Positions 23,368 to 38,110 of a DNA stretch of 64,000 bases are shown here, one piece after another (position 1 is the first letter of the stretch; each line of letters begins with the position of its first letter). The DNA is from Periplaneta americana (taxonomy: Eukaryota; Arthropoda; Insecta; Blattodea; Blattidae). Position numbers and translations under genes: made by a program. The notes beneath the pieces were generated by a model. It was not told where the DNA came from. It saw nothing but the letters and a program-made list of their open reading frames with translations, and searched no databases. The stretch lies in the NCBI RefSeq assembly GCF_040183065.1, contig NC_091121.1, forward strand, positions 61,040,287 to 61,104,286, read 5' to 3'.

Positions 23368-24791
23368 GAGCAGGCATGTCAAAACCCTGCGCATTACACA
23401 TTCGCGCACATTGTGCACTGGTCTCTGTGCATCGTGCATTTCCTATTCCCCTACCTGGAGGGAGCGAATCGGCTTGGAGGGGAACGCGACAGGGCTGTAC
23501 AGTACCTATAGTAGCAGATCAGCTATTGTTTCAGTAACACAGATCAGTACGGGTGCTCATTGAGCTGTGATGGTGAATGCGTTATGGAAAATAATGTGAG
23601 GAGGCCACAGATATAACGACGAAGAGAAATCACGAATCATATAACATAAATTTTATGATGTTTTCCTCAGCCAATAGTAATTATTTTAAAATTAAAGGCT
23701 TTCATCATATCATGTGGACCTAATAGTGATATGAGAATTTAAATCATATTAGTAAAGTTCTCAAAATATGATATTCGCCTGCTCTAGTTTCTTAATTAGT
23801 ACTCTCACGGCAAGACAAACATGAGAATGATGTTGTTTTGGAGTCTGTACTAACACAGCCATCAATGGTTAGACGACTTACAACTTTTATTTGATAAGTT
23901 GATAAGTGATGAGAATATAGTGAGGAATACATGTGAGGCTCTTGAGGTTGTAAGGGAAGGAAGAAAGCAACTATTTGTAAGGCGGAAAAATTTTCTGGAA
24001 AAATAATACATAATGGCGAATTTTCCACCTCACGTTACTATATTATCTTAATATACTTACGTTAATAAATCTTTAAACCTGACATAAAGAAAATGTCCTC
24101 TCTTCACAGCTTGTGAAGTACACTTTTAACTCAATTCAGTAATGCTCCCAACTTGCTAATGCTTGCTCTCAACGTTTTCCAAATAAACTATATATAAATT
24201 TAAATTCAAGCTTAATTTATCCAATTTATTAATAGTAATGTGAATTTATATCAATATACAGCAAGGAAACGATTCCACTGTAAAAGCCTCACAATGTCCT
24301 ATTGCATGTAATTTGGAGTAAAATATTTTCTTTCTTAGCATTTGTGCACCAATGGTCCCAATAATGCTTGAGGAACAATGAAAGAGTATTACATTGAAAT
24401 AAGAAGTACCTACTACGTAAAAATAAATATTGTGTTCGTTTTTTGTTGTTTAGAAATTACTGCAATATTTACATTTTCTTCAAATACTGTATACAAATCA
24501 TGTAAATAAATGGATATTTACAAACGACTGCATTGTGAATTGTAACTGAGTAAGTCTATTGTTTCTTGTGTTACAATTATTGTCAAATATAGACACTGAC
24601 AATAATTGTGTTTTTTTCCTTCTGCTAAGTATGTTTATAACGTCCAAATGTCAACTTAATTGAACACTAGAAGCGCAGAATAGATTCTTGTACATCCCTC
24701 CCGCCAAGAACTGGTAAGAGCAACACGTGAATGACGCAATCTGCACAGACCGGCGTTCCGCGCACATACACTGCACTTTCAGTGTTTGATT
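23368..24791. mobile_element. hAT-like element without matching target duplication
   Basis: The left end CAGGCATGTCAAAACCCTGC and the inverted right end CAGGCATGTCAAAAATCAAA match over 14 bp, and both ends have a GTGCGCG/CGCGCAC-type word inside. The flanking 8-mers CTTTAGAG and AGCAAGAC do not match. About 490 bp present between these two points in units 2 and 3 is missing here. Confidence 0.65.
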
Positions 24792-25419
24792 TTTGACATG
24801 CCTGAGCAAGACATAGGAATGTAATCTGCCCTTGTAAGAAAACCAAGTAAGTTAGCAAGAATTTAAAATCTGTATACTCCTGCCATCTGTTGGGACGTTG
24901 GAAAGCTGACTGCTGGATTGCTCTTAGAACTGTTGCATTCAGAATTTAAAATTTTTGCTTTCCATCAAGTTTGTGTCATTGACTTATTAATTTTAGCGCA
25001 CAAAAATCGAAATATATTTAATTCATATACAAATAAGTATAAAAACAACAGATCAGACAACATTGACAGAACCTAAATCTTCCACAACTGTAGTACATAA
25101 TGACGGTAGCAACTTCGGCCCAGGGGTCTATAACAACGTAATAGATGAATTCCGAAAAGTACAAAATGCTATTGAAACTCACTTAAAAAAAATAAATAAA
25201 TAAAAATCCTATTTAGAGAAAATGTTTATGTTCAATAAAAGTGACACACTTGTTTCTCTTTCACTCTTTTTAATTTTTACTCTGTTATCTAATAAAATCA
25301 CATAACATTATGTTGAATACATCCTCAGCAAGAGTACGCAACTTAAAACTTTCTGTGGGCTCAAGAAACTGCTTTTATACAAAGAGCAAGATGTATTTTT
25401 ATTCTAGCAATACATAATC

Positions 25420-25458
<39 letters not shown>

Positions 25459-25459
25459 A

Positions 25460-25535
<76 letters not shown>
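25420..25535. repeat. (TTA)n microsatellite of unit 2
   Basis: About 115 bp of TTA with one ACAATTATT interruption, at the same place in the unit as the tracts at 29848 and 38938. ORFs over it are artefacts. Confidence 0.97.
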
Positions 25536-25536
<1 letters not shown>

Positions 25537-26095
25537 TTGTATACGCAAAATGTAAGATACCACATACAATGTGTATCTCAATTTTGAATAAAATGTCATT
25601 TACCATTTTTTACGACCGACAACCTCAAATAAGAAGTCACAATTTTCAGAACTCTATCGCAAGCAGCATTTTACGTGACGTCAATATAAAATACATTTTT
25701 TTAATATATCATTTCAAACTGTCAGCCTCTCTTGTCACCAAATTTTGTACAGATGAGTGTATTGTAGAAACGTATTTACGTAGTTAAAATTTCATATATT
25801 TCGTATGAAAATTGTGGATTTTGTACTTTATATTGCATGAAATTGTATAGGTACAGCATTCTAATGAATTTATTTCAAACAATGCTAATGAAGAGAATTT
25901 GTTAAATATGGAAAACATATCAATTTGTTGAGGTTAATCTCCGAGACATTCTTGTGTAGTAATCCTAACTCGGTAAACGACGTAATCCCTTCTGGAATCA
26001 AAATGACAAAATAAATATCTTGATTGTTGTTTTTTTTCCCCTCTACCAAGTAATCAATACTTAGTGAGCTATATATCCTTGAAAATACCTTGAAA

Positions 26096-26190
26096 GAGGC
26101 ATGAATTAATATGTTCAGAATGTTGGACGTATCAGTTTCAAACCAAAAATTATCAGTGTCTAGAATTTTTTCTAACAAATGGAGCTATCA
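26096..26190 (-). other. Exon-like conserved block, unit 2
   Basis: On the minus strand a TAG acceptor is followed by an open stretch containing LLEKILDTDNFWFETDTSNI and ending HASFK at a GTATTT donor-like site. The frame also continues into the putative intron to 25885. No family recognised. Confidence 0.4.
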
Positions 26191-26912
26191 GTCGGCTACA
26201 TCAACCATTTCGTTCCTTTTTCATTCTATATAATCTGCTGATTCTAATTGTTTCTGAGAACTACAATAGAAATCCATATTTGGCAGATTTCTTCCCTAAA
26301 CTGGAAAAGAGGAACATGGCATAAATTGTAAATCTTAGAAAGCAAGACTTAAAACTCATTCAACCCGTCCCGTTGTGGTTCTTACGAACCCGCTCATGCA
26401 TGACCCACAGGTTTGTCAAGTTTAGGCGTCTGAGCTTGTGTCACAGTCGATCGTGCCTTAGCATGTTACATTATGTACATGAGATATAATATAAGTATGA
26501 CATGAATAAACATTCACTTAAGTATTTGAGATTGTATACTCTCGGAATCACGATAAATCAGAACTGTGCCCAAATACTGCGAAAGAAAGTAATTTTATGT
26601 TGATAATCATTTTAAGTATGTTTGCATAGTTTCAATCCACGATAAATGACGAAATTGACTACAAAGTGCGAAATGTTTGCCTTTCTTCTTTATTCCTTTT
26701 CTTTATTGCTTTCGGTGATAGATGAAAGTAGAAAAAGTATTTTTATGACAAACCCATCTATTGTACTTTAAGTATTCGGGCACATAACATTAGAGAGTTT
26801 CTGCCATAACGTACTGTATGCCTTGTTACCGTAAACTGTAATGTCACGGGTCTGAATGCTATAGTTACAATAGTGGGTCTTTTCATAAAAATACTTTCTC
26901 CACTCTTATAAG

Positions 26913-27792
26913 CAGGCTTCGAGACTTCGGACCTGATAGACTAGTTCAGTGGGAAATCCGCATAACGGCGTACTGAGTATAGTGGCAAAGCGTACAGTGG
27001 GTTGGGATACTGTAGAATGAATGCCAACAAATACGCAAAGGAAAACGCTCTGGATTTGAAGGTTCTGACGAATAATTTGGTTTTCATACAAACTGTGTCT
27101 GAAACTATTACACGGTTAGAAAAGTCAGAGCAAGATATGCCAGAAGCCCTCAAATTAGTTGAGGAAATAACACAGAGAATTAATGAGACACCAAGTACAC
27201 CGGTTACTGAACGTGTAAAACAGAAGTGGAAATCAATTTTCCGTAAATATAACGGATATGGAACATTGTGTAATATAAACAGGAAATTAGTGGACATAGA
27301 GTCACCCGAGAATAAATGACTGTCTCTTAGAGACTGCAATGATGTTAGGTTTTTTCGTTTTGCTCCTATCACGTCATGCGACGTAGAGCGCAGCTTTTCA
27401 CAATACAAACTGTGTTTGGCAGATAACAGAAAAAGATTTATGTATCTTGTAGTACATTGCAATTCGGTACTGTAACTGCACTTCCTAAAGACGACCAATA
27501 GGATAAATGAAGAAATTAAAATTGCTACATGTTTATTTGTACCATTAACACTGTCTATAATTAAACACAAATGCTTATAAAAGACAGGAGAATAAATGCT
27601 TTTCACATTCTTTGGACATTGTCATTGTGTAACTTATATTTACTTTCAGAATGTACATATGTGTGTTTCCCCATACTACCCTACTCTACTCTAAACACAT
27701 CTCTACCTTTCACTACCTGTAGCGAGTCAACAACCTATATATAGTACATGCACAGTAAACTTATTGTATCGGGTCTCAAGTCTCGAAGCCTG
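26913..27792. mobile_element. hAT element at target CTTATAAG (unit 2)
   Basis: TIRs are CAGGCTTCGAGACTTCGGAC and, inverted, CAGGCTTCGAGACTTGAGAC. The left flank is CTTATAAG (26905-26912). The right flank reads CTTATACGGTAAG, which equals CTTATAAG with a 5-bp insertion. The 880-bp element is an internal-deletion derivative with transposase remnants. Confidence 0.85.
27002..27450 (+). pseudogene. hAT transposase C-terminal remnant
   Basis: The open stretch 27002-27319 (105 codons) ends in a stop. After it, in another frame at about 27360-27440, sequence matching [16 protein letters not shown] appears, the hAT dimerisation motif. The same motif ends the intact transposase at 32103-33587, so both belong to one broad hAT group although their TIRs differ. 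Confidence 0.7.
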
Positions 27793-28246
27793 CTTATACG
27801 GTAAGTAAAGACGGCTTGTTCAGTTATTCATAGCAACCTAAACAATTACTTTAGTGCAAGAGCGAGTACAATTTGACTTATTCAAAGCTGATATTTTATT
27901 CGCACCTAGAAATGCATTTAAAATGTAAATATTACTAGACAAAACACACAATAAAACGATCAGTATGAAAATCATAGTAATGACATTAGTGTAACTTTTA
28001 CTATAAAAACTGAAATTAAAATAAAGAGGACATAGCAAAAATAGATGTAGATTTCTGCGGAACTAACGTGGACACAGACGATTTGGTGAAATTAAGCATT
28101 TCATCGGAAGAAAACATCTTCTTTACGTATTTTGCATCCGAAGAACAGTAATTTTAAATTTATTTATTCTGTACCCAACGTGAGTAATATTGTTGTCTTC
28201 ATTACAATTCGTTAAATCATTGCCAAGTGTACATAATATTTAGTTG

Positions 28247-28376
28247 AGTCGACCTGGTTGGCGAGTTGGTATAGCGCTGGCCTTCTATGCCCAAGGTTGC
28301 GGGTTCGATTCCGGCAAATCCGGCGACGCTGATATAACCTCTGCAGTTGCGAGCGTCGTTAAATAAAACATAGTCC
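28247..28376 (+). mobile_element. tRNA-derived SINE with 10-bp target duplication
   Basis: A-box-like TGGCGAGTTGGTATAGC and B-box GGTTCGATTCC lie about 35 bp apart, the pol III promoter layout. The 130-bp body is flanked by TATTTAGTTG on both sides (28237-28246, 28377-28386). It is absent from units 1 and 3. There is no tRNA cloverleaf 3' half, so it is a SINE and not a tRNA gene. Confidence 0.85.
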
Positions 28377-29847
28377 TATTTAGTTGCTCTAACCGCGGAC
28401 CACAATTGGCTTATATAAGTCTCTTGTCACATAAATTATTATTTAGCCAATCCATCTGTCGCCGAATACGATAAAAACAAGGAAAATAGAAGAAAGAAAT
28501 ACATTTGGTATTTTGTATATTATTTCGAATTACATAGGGGATTAATAAACTATACCAATATATTTAACTTTATTCCAAACATGAAATTAGTAACGAACGA
28601 AAATTAGTTTATCTAAATACATTTTCATTAACCTCAAGCAAAAAGACTTGGGACGGTTCCCTTGTTAATGTTGTATACGAACAGAAAGTGGAGTGTGATC
28701 GAAGTCGGTGACCTTCATTATCAGCTCGCGACCCCTGATTTAGAGCACGATTTGCTGCCTAACATTTTTTCCCTGTGAGAATGCGACAGATTTTCCATAG
28801 TGTTGAAGGATCTCTTTATTTAATTAGTATTTTTCCTTAAAAAGAATCTGATCTGATGTTGATTAATAAATTTTAACTACCTTTTTATGCGATTTGGGTT
28901 CGTTGTAACTTCTTTAAATTTATATTTCTGTCATCTGTGTCTCAGAGCTCTTTTACGATGAATGGGTTGTTCTAGTTCTTGATTTTTGTACTGCATACAG
29001 GTAGTGAGTAGCTTTTTCTAAAAGCGTGTTGGAAAGTGTCAGTGAATATGCTTATAGTATATCTATATCGTTTTTTTCTTTTCATGTTGGGTTTCCGAGA
29101 ATACTTGTAAACTTGTTATATAATTTTGCCAACCAGTAATGTCCTCTTCCCTAAATATTTATGTGCATCTTTCCCTTGGACTGAGGGTTAAAATAACTGC
29201 AGTATGGCCGGAGTTTAAATAATTTATATAAAACAACACCTAAGACATCGGAATGTAATCTGCCCTTGTAAGAAAACCAAGTTAGCAAGAAATTAAAATC
29301 TGTATACTCCTGCCATCTGTTGAGACGTTGGAAATCTGATTGCTGCATTGCTCTTAGAACTGTTGCATTCGGAATTTAAATTTTTTTGCTTTCCATTAAA
29401 TATGTATCAATGACTTATTAATGTTAGCGCATAAAATTCGAAATATATTTAGTTTATATACAGTAAATATAAAAACAACAGACCAGACAACATTTACAGA
29501 ACCTAAATGTGCCACAACTGAAGTAGTATATAATCACGGTAGCAACTTCGGCCCAAGGCTCTATATCAACGTATTAGATGAATTCCGAAACGTAGAAAAT
29601 GCTATTGAAACTCACTTAAAAAAAATTAATAAATTGCTGTTTAGAGAAAATATTTATGTTCAATAATTGTGACACACTTGTTTCTCTTTCACTCTTTTAA
29701 TTTTTACTCTGTTATCTAATAAAATCTCATAACATTATGTTGAATACATCCTCAGCAAGAGTACGCAACTTGAAATTTTTCTGTGGGCTCAAGAAACTGC
29801 TTTTATACAAAGAGCAAAATGTATTTTTATTCAAGCAATACATAATC

Positions 29848-29897
<50 letters not shown>
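29848..29897. repeat. (TTA)n microsatellite of unit 3
   Basis: About 50 bp of perfect TTA repeats, homologous in position to the longer tract of unit 2. Confidence 0.97.
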
Positions 29898-29898
<1 letters not shown>

Positions 29899-30469
29899 TT
29901 GTATACGCAAAATGTAAGATACCACATACAATGTATATATCATTTTTGAATAAAATTTCATTTACCATTTTTTATGACCGACACCCTCAAATATGAATTC
30001 ACAATTTTCACAACACTGTCGCAAGCAGCCTTTTACGTGACGTCAATATAAAATACATTTTTTAATATATCATTTCAAAATATCAGCCTCTCTTGTCACC
30101 AAATTTTGTACAGATGAGTGAATTGTAGAAACGTATTTACGTAGTTCAAATTTCATATGTTTCGTATGAAAATTGTGGATTTTGTACTTTACTTTGCAAG
30201 ACATTGTCTATTGCATTGTAAATGCATTGATTTCAAACAATGTTAATGAAGAGAATTTGTTAAATGTGGAAAACATAAAAATTTGTTGAGGTTAATCTCC
30301 GAAACAATCTTGTGTAGTGATCCTAACTCGGTAAGCGACGTAATCCCTACTGGAATCAAAATGACAAAATAAATATCTTGATTGTTGTTTTTTTTCCCCC
30401 TACCAAGTAATCAATACTTAGTGAGCTATATATCCTTGAAAATACCTTGAAAGAGGCATGAATTAATAT

Positions 30470-30545
30470 GTTCAGAATGTTGGACGTATCAGTTTCAAAC
30501 CAAAAATTATCGGCGTCTAGAATTTTTTTTTAACAAATGGAGCTA
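30470..30545 (-). pseudogene. Exon-like block, unit 3, frameshifted
   Basis: Homologous to the block at 26096-26190, but the homopolymer after the acceptor is one base longer, which breaks the frame seen in units 2 and 4. Confidence 0.4.
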
Positions 30546-31230
30546 TCAGTAGCCTACATCAACCATTTCGTTCCTTTTCCATTCTATATAATCTGTTGAT
30601 TCTAATTGTTTCTGAGAAATATTATATAAATACATATTTGGCTGATTTCTTCCCTAAACTGGAAAAGAGGAACATGGCATAAATTGTAAATCTTAGAAAG
30701 CAAGACTTAAACTCATTCAACCCGTCCCGTTGTGGTTCTTACGAACCCGCTCATGCATGACCCACAGGTTTGTCAAGTTTAGGCGTCTGAGCTTGTGTCA
30801 CAGTCGATCGTGCCTTAGCATGTTACATTATGTACATGAGATATAATATAAGTATGACATGAATAAACATTCACAATAAGTATTTGAGATTGTATAATTT
30901 CGGAATCACGATAAATCAGAACTGTGCCCAAATACTGCGAAAGAAAATAATTTTATGTTAAGTATATTTGCATAGTTTCTAATCCACGATAAAATGCGAA
31001 ATTGACTACAAAGTGCGAAATGTATACCTTTCTTCCTTATTCCTTTTCTTTATTGATTTCGGTGATAGATGGAAGTGCAAAAAGTATTTTTATGACAAAC
31101 CCCTCTACTGTACTTTACGTATTCGGGCAGAGTAACATTAGAGTGTTTCTCCCATAACGTATTCCATGTTACCGTAAACTGTAATGTCATGGGTCCGAAT
31201 ACGATAATTACAATAGTGGGCCTTTCCATA

Positions 31231-31842
31231 TTAGTACATTATGCAACGAGCCTATAATGATAGTAATTAAGACGCGAGTACGTTTGTTTATGAAACGAGC
31301 GCAAGCGAGTTTCATAATTTTCATACGAGCGTCTTAATTACCATTATAGGCAAGTTTCATACGACTTTTTATGCTCGACCATATTTCTAACTTGAAATTA
31401 TTCAGAAGTATTCATTTTATTTGTATCTGACTGATGATCGGAAGTGACCTTGTGCATAGCTCTTGAATTGTGAGATGTGCGAAGACGCGAAACTATTGAT
31501 TTTTTCCGAGGAACAATAATGTCATAGACCTAATGTAGAGAATAACATGAACTAATTTTGATATAACCTGGAAATTGATTTAGAATTGAAAAACGAGATG
31601 ACAAATTGAATTTATTTGAATATTATTTACAATCAACGCTAATTATTATAATAACAGAACTTAACCTTCTGCGACAATATTGGATTTCCAGCCTCCGTGA
31701 CGTTTCCCTCGTTGTCTTTCGATTGCAAATCCGAGAATAATCGAAAACCTGAACTTTAATGAATAGGTGTACTTTAATGACATGCATTAAAGGACTGCTA
31801 CCAGGTGTATAATTACTACATTTCGGCATGGTCGAGCATAAA
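31231..31842. mobile_element. Composite foldback element, copy 1
   Basis: It starts at TTAGTACATTATGCAACGAG and ends at ATGGTCGAGCATAA. A second copy lies at 60039-60632. Internally, ACGAGCCTATAATGATAGTAATTAAGACGC pairs with a downstream reverse complement. ATGCTCGACCAT (about 31371) is repeated inverted at the right end. The empty site is visible in unit 4 (about 41910). No convincing ORF. Confidence 0.7.
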
Positions 31843-31865
31843 AATATTTCTTCCACTCTTATAAG

Positions 31866-34061
<2,196 letters not shown>

Positions 34062-34913
34062 CTTATAAGTAAAGACGACTTTTTCAGTTATTCATAGCAA
34101 CCTAAACATTACTTTAGTGCAAGAGCGAGTAAAATTTCTCTTATTCACAGCTGATATTTTATTCACTCCTAGAAATGCATTTAAAATGTAAATATTACTA
34201 GACAAAACACACAATAAAACCAACACTGAAATTAAAGTAACTTTTACTATAAAAATTGAAATTAAAATATAGAGGACATAGCAAAAATATGTAGATTTCT
34301 GCGGCACTAACGTGGACACAGACGATTTGGTTACATTTAGCATATCATTGGAAGAAAACTTCTTCATTACGTATTTTGCATCCGAAGAACAGTAATTTGA
34401 AATTTATTTATTCTATACCCAACGTGAGTAATATTGTTGTCTTCATTACAATTCGTTAAATCATTACCAAGTGTACATAATATTAGTTGAGCTAACCGCG
34501 GACAACAATTGGCTTATATACTGTAAGTCTCTTGTCACAAATTATTATTTAGCCAATCCATCTGTCACTGAATACGATAAAACAAGGAAAATAGAGGAAA
34601 GACATACATTTCGTATTTTGTATATTATTTCGAATTACATAGGGGATTAAAAGCTGCACTAACATATTTAAAATATTTCTAAACATAAAATTAGTAACGA
34701 ACGAAAATTAGTTTAACTAAATACATTTTCATTAACCTCAAGCAACACGACTTGGGATGGTTCCCTTGTTAATGTTGTATACGAAAAGAAAGTGGAGTGT
34801 GATTGAAGGCGGTGACCTTCATTATCAGCTCGCGACCCCTGCTTTAGAGCATGATTTGCTGCCTAACATTTATTCCCAGTGAGAATGCGACAGATTTTCC
34901 ATAGTTTAGAAGG

Positions 34914-34955
<42 letters not shown>

Positions 34956-35010
34956 TTTATTTGTCAGAAACCAGTGTATAAGGCCTCGATATGAGATCGT
35001 CAGGTCAGAT
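34914..35010. repeat. (ATA)n tract with small insert
   Basis: (ATA)n at 34914-34955, then TTTATTTGTCAGAAACCAGT and about 40 bp not present at this position in unit 2. It resembles the insert in unit 1 at 21520-21600 in design: an (ATA)n tail next to TTTATTT. Confidence 0.5.
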
Positions 35011-36025
35011 CTCTTTGTTTAAATAGTATTTTTCCTGCAAAAGAATATGATCTCTGATGTTGATTAATACATTTTAGCTATATTTTTTTTTACGATTTGG
35101 GTTCGTTGTAACTTCTTTAAATTTATATTTCTGTCATCTGTGTCTCAGAGTTCTTTTACGATGAATGGGTTGTTTTAGTTCTTGATTTTTGTACTGCATA
35201 CGAGTAGTGAGTAGCTGTTTTAAAAGCGTGTTGGAAAGTGTCAGTGAACATGCTTATAGTAATCTATATCAGTTGTTGCTTTTCATGTTGGGTTTCCGAG
35301 AATACTTGTAAAATTGTTATATAATTTTGGCAATCGGTAATGTCCTTCCCCTAAATATTTATGTGCATGCTTCCCTTGGACTGAGGGTTAAAATGACCGC
35401 GGTATGGCCGGAATTTAAATAATTTATATAAAACAACACCTAAGACATCGGAATGTAATCTGCCCTTGTAAGAAAACCAAGTGAGTTACCAAGAAATTAA
35501 AATGTATACTCCTGCCATCTGGTTGAGATGTTGGAAAGATGACTGCTGCGTTGCTCTTAGAACTGTTCACGGCCTACTTGATTGGAAGGCCACCGCGTTG
35601 TAATTTCGGCAACGTTACATGGGGGCTCAGATTTGTGGCAGATTGGAAGACTGCTTAAAGAAGATATCACTGTCATCAGTAATATTAATCTTTACCTGAA
35701 GTAGCTATGTATGTAGAGATAATTTCACATACATAATTCTTTGTCATTTCAGACATGTTGATATTTTAACGAAAGGTAGGTGTAGTTTAAATTGGTGGAA
35801 CAAGGATCACATGAGGATGAAAATCTTAGTACATTAGTTTCAGATGTCTGCCCTTGTGGCAAACCAGTGTTCGATATTTGTAAACAAATAATATCTGTCG
35901 TAGCCTACTACTCAACAATTAGGCGTACTGCAAAATTTAAAATGATCTTGCAAGTACTAGCTGCTCTAGCAAAGAGGGAAAATTAGAAATATTCTGTAGA
36001 ATTCCATGTTATATTGCAGAACCCT

Positions 36026-37935
36026 TACTTTCTTACTTACTTACTTACTTACTTACAAATGGCTCTTAAGGAACCCGGAGGTTCATTGCCGCCCTCACAT
36101 AAGCCCGCCATCGGTCCCTATCTTGTGCAAGATTAATCCAGTCTCTACCATCATATCCCACCTCTCCCAAATACATTTTATATTATCCTCCCCTCTATAT
36201 CTCGGCCTCCCCAAAGTCTTTCTCCCTCCGGCATCCCAATTAATACTCTATATGCATTTCTGTATTCGTCCATACGTACTACATGCCCTGCCCATCTCAA
36301 ACGTATGAATTTAATATTCCTAATACGAATATGAAGAATACAATGCGTACAGTTCTATATTGTGTAACTTTCTCCATTCTCTTGTAACTTCATCTCTATT
36401 ATCCTCAAATAATTTTCTAAGCACCTTATTCTCAAATACCCTTAATCTCTGTTCCTCTCTCAAAATGAGAGTCCAAGTTTCACAACCATACAGAACAACT
36501 GGTAAAAACCGGTATAAATTCTAACTTTCAGATTTTTGAGAACATACTGATTACGAAAGCCTCTCAATCAACCGAATAATATTAGGCATTTCCCGTATTT
36601 ATTCTGCATTTAATTTCCTCCCGAATGTCATTTATAATTGTTACTGCTGCTCCAAGATATTTGAATTTTTCCACCTCTTCGAGGGATAAATTTCCAATTT
36701 TTATATTTTCATTTCGTATAATATCTGGTCACGAGACATAATCATATACTTTGTCTTTTCGGGATTTACTTCCAAATCTATCTCTTTACTTGCTTCAAGG
36801 TTCGAATCCCGGTCGGGGCAAGTTATCTGATTGAGGTTTTTTCCGGGGTTTTCCCTCAACCCAATACGAGCAAATGCTGGGTAACTTTCGGTGCTGGACC
36901 CCGGACTCATTTCACCGTCATTATCACCTTCATCGCATTCAGACGCTACATAACCTGAGATGTTGATACAGCGTCGTAAAATAACCTAAAAAAACTTGCT
37001 TCAAGTAAAATGTCCGTGTTTTCTCTAATAGTTTGTAAATTTTCTCCTAACATATTCACGTCATCCGCATAAGGAAGCAGTTTATGTAACCAGTTCAATT
37101 CTAAACCCTCTCTGTTATCCTGGACTTTTTTAATGGCATAATCTGGAGCAAAGTTAAAACGTAAAGGTGATAGTGCATCTCCTTGCTTTAGCCCACAGTG
37201 AATTCGAAAAGCATCCGACAGAAACTGGCCTATACGGACTCTGCTGTACGTTTCACTGAGACACATTTTAATTAATCAAACTAGTTTCTTTGGAATACCA
37301 AATTCAATAAGAATATTATATAACACTTCTCTCTTAACCTAGTCATATGCCTTTTTGAAATCTATGAATAATTGATGTACTTTACCCTTATACTCCCATT
37401 TTTTCTCCAGTATCTGTCGAATACAAAAAATCTGGTCAATTATAGTCGACATATTACGCATAAAACCGCACTGATGATCCCCATTAATTTAATCAAAGTA
37501 AGGAGTTAATCTTCTCTAAAGAATAGTGGACAAAATTTTGTATGAAGTAAACAAAAGTGAAATTCCTCGAAAGTTACTGCAGAATGTCTTTTCCCCTTTT
37601 ATAAAGATAGGTACAATTATGGACTCCTTTCATTATTCTGGTACAATGTCTTTTTCCAAAATAGTTAATACAAGCATATAAATTTCGCTAGATAATGCGC
37701 TACCGTCCTCTTGTATTAATTCTGCCGGAATTTGATCTATAGCTGAAGACTAGTACTTTTTCAGGTTTTTTATTGCAGTTTCGACTTTAGAAAGTGTGAG
37801 TTCGAATATAAATGACTCAGCAGATTCTATTTGAATTTCGTCCCATTAATTTCTATTTGGCCTATGTACATTTTAGTAGTAGCCCAAAATAGTTTTTCCA
37901 TCAGTTCTTGATGGAATGAGTTTCCGAACCCTATT
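36026..37935 (-). mobile_element. 5'-truncated LINE inserted in the TIR element
   Basis: On the minus strand the order is IDQIPAELIQEDG (about 37730), VPIYKKG, CGLKQGDALSPL with KVQDNREGLELN (37266-37090), [14 protein letters not shown] (37060) and [15 protein letters not shown] (36760), then C-terminal traces. It ends in a (CTTA)n tail at 36027-36057 on the plus strand. YADD is the reverse-transcriptase active site. Frames are broken by stops and by a SINE at 36800-36993. Confidence 0.9.
36800..36993 (+). mobile_element. 5'-truncated SINE nested in the LINE, 12-bp target duplication
   Basis: The flanks are ACTTGCTTCAAG at 36788-36799 and 36994-37005. The body starts at a B-box-like GTTCGAATCCCGGTCGGGG. 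Removing it restores a continuous reverse-transcriptase reading (ILLEAS joined to [13 protein letters not shown]). Confidence 0.9.
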
Positions 37936-38043
37936 AAATAAAAATGTAACAATTACGGATAATGCCTTTTTTAATTAAATAATGTTATGTTTTAAGTTCA
38001 GTCTTCAGACCCGCAAGAAAATGACTTGTGTTACCTCAATTTT

Positions 38044-38061
38044 GTATTATTATTATTATTA

Positions 38062-38107
<46 letters not shown>

Positions 38108-38110
38108 CAT
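38044..38110. repeat. (TTA)n microsatellite
   Basis: TTA repeats with two TCA interruptions, in the right part of the 35568-38445 element. Confidence 0.95.

Larger units (their letters stand above)
24810..29243. repeat. Tandem array unit 2
   Basis: It begins with the GACATxGGAATGTAATCTGC block and runs to the same block at 29244 (4434 bp). After subtracting its two private insertions (hAT at 26913-27792, SINE at 28247-28376) the unit is about 3.4 kb. It is the least interrupted copy. Confidence 0.85.

Noticed and set aside
28251..28320. Possible tRNA gene (A-box and B-box-like motifs)
   Set aside because: No complete cloverleaf or acceptor stem, a non-tRNA 3' part, and a 10-bp target duplication around the whole 130 bp. 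It is a SINE.
35792..35986. 64-codon ORF with CPCGKPVFDIC as a host zinc-binding protein
   Set aside because: It sits inside the TIR element 35568-38445 and is too short to assign; at most a transposon protein remnant.
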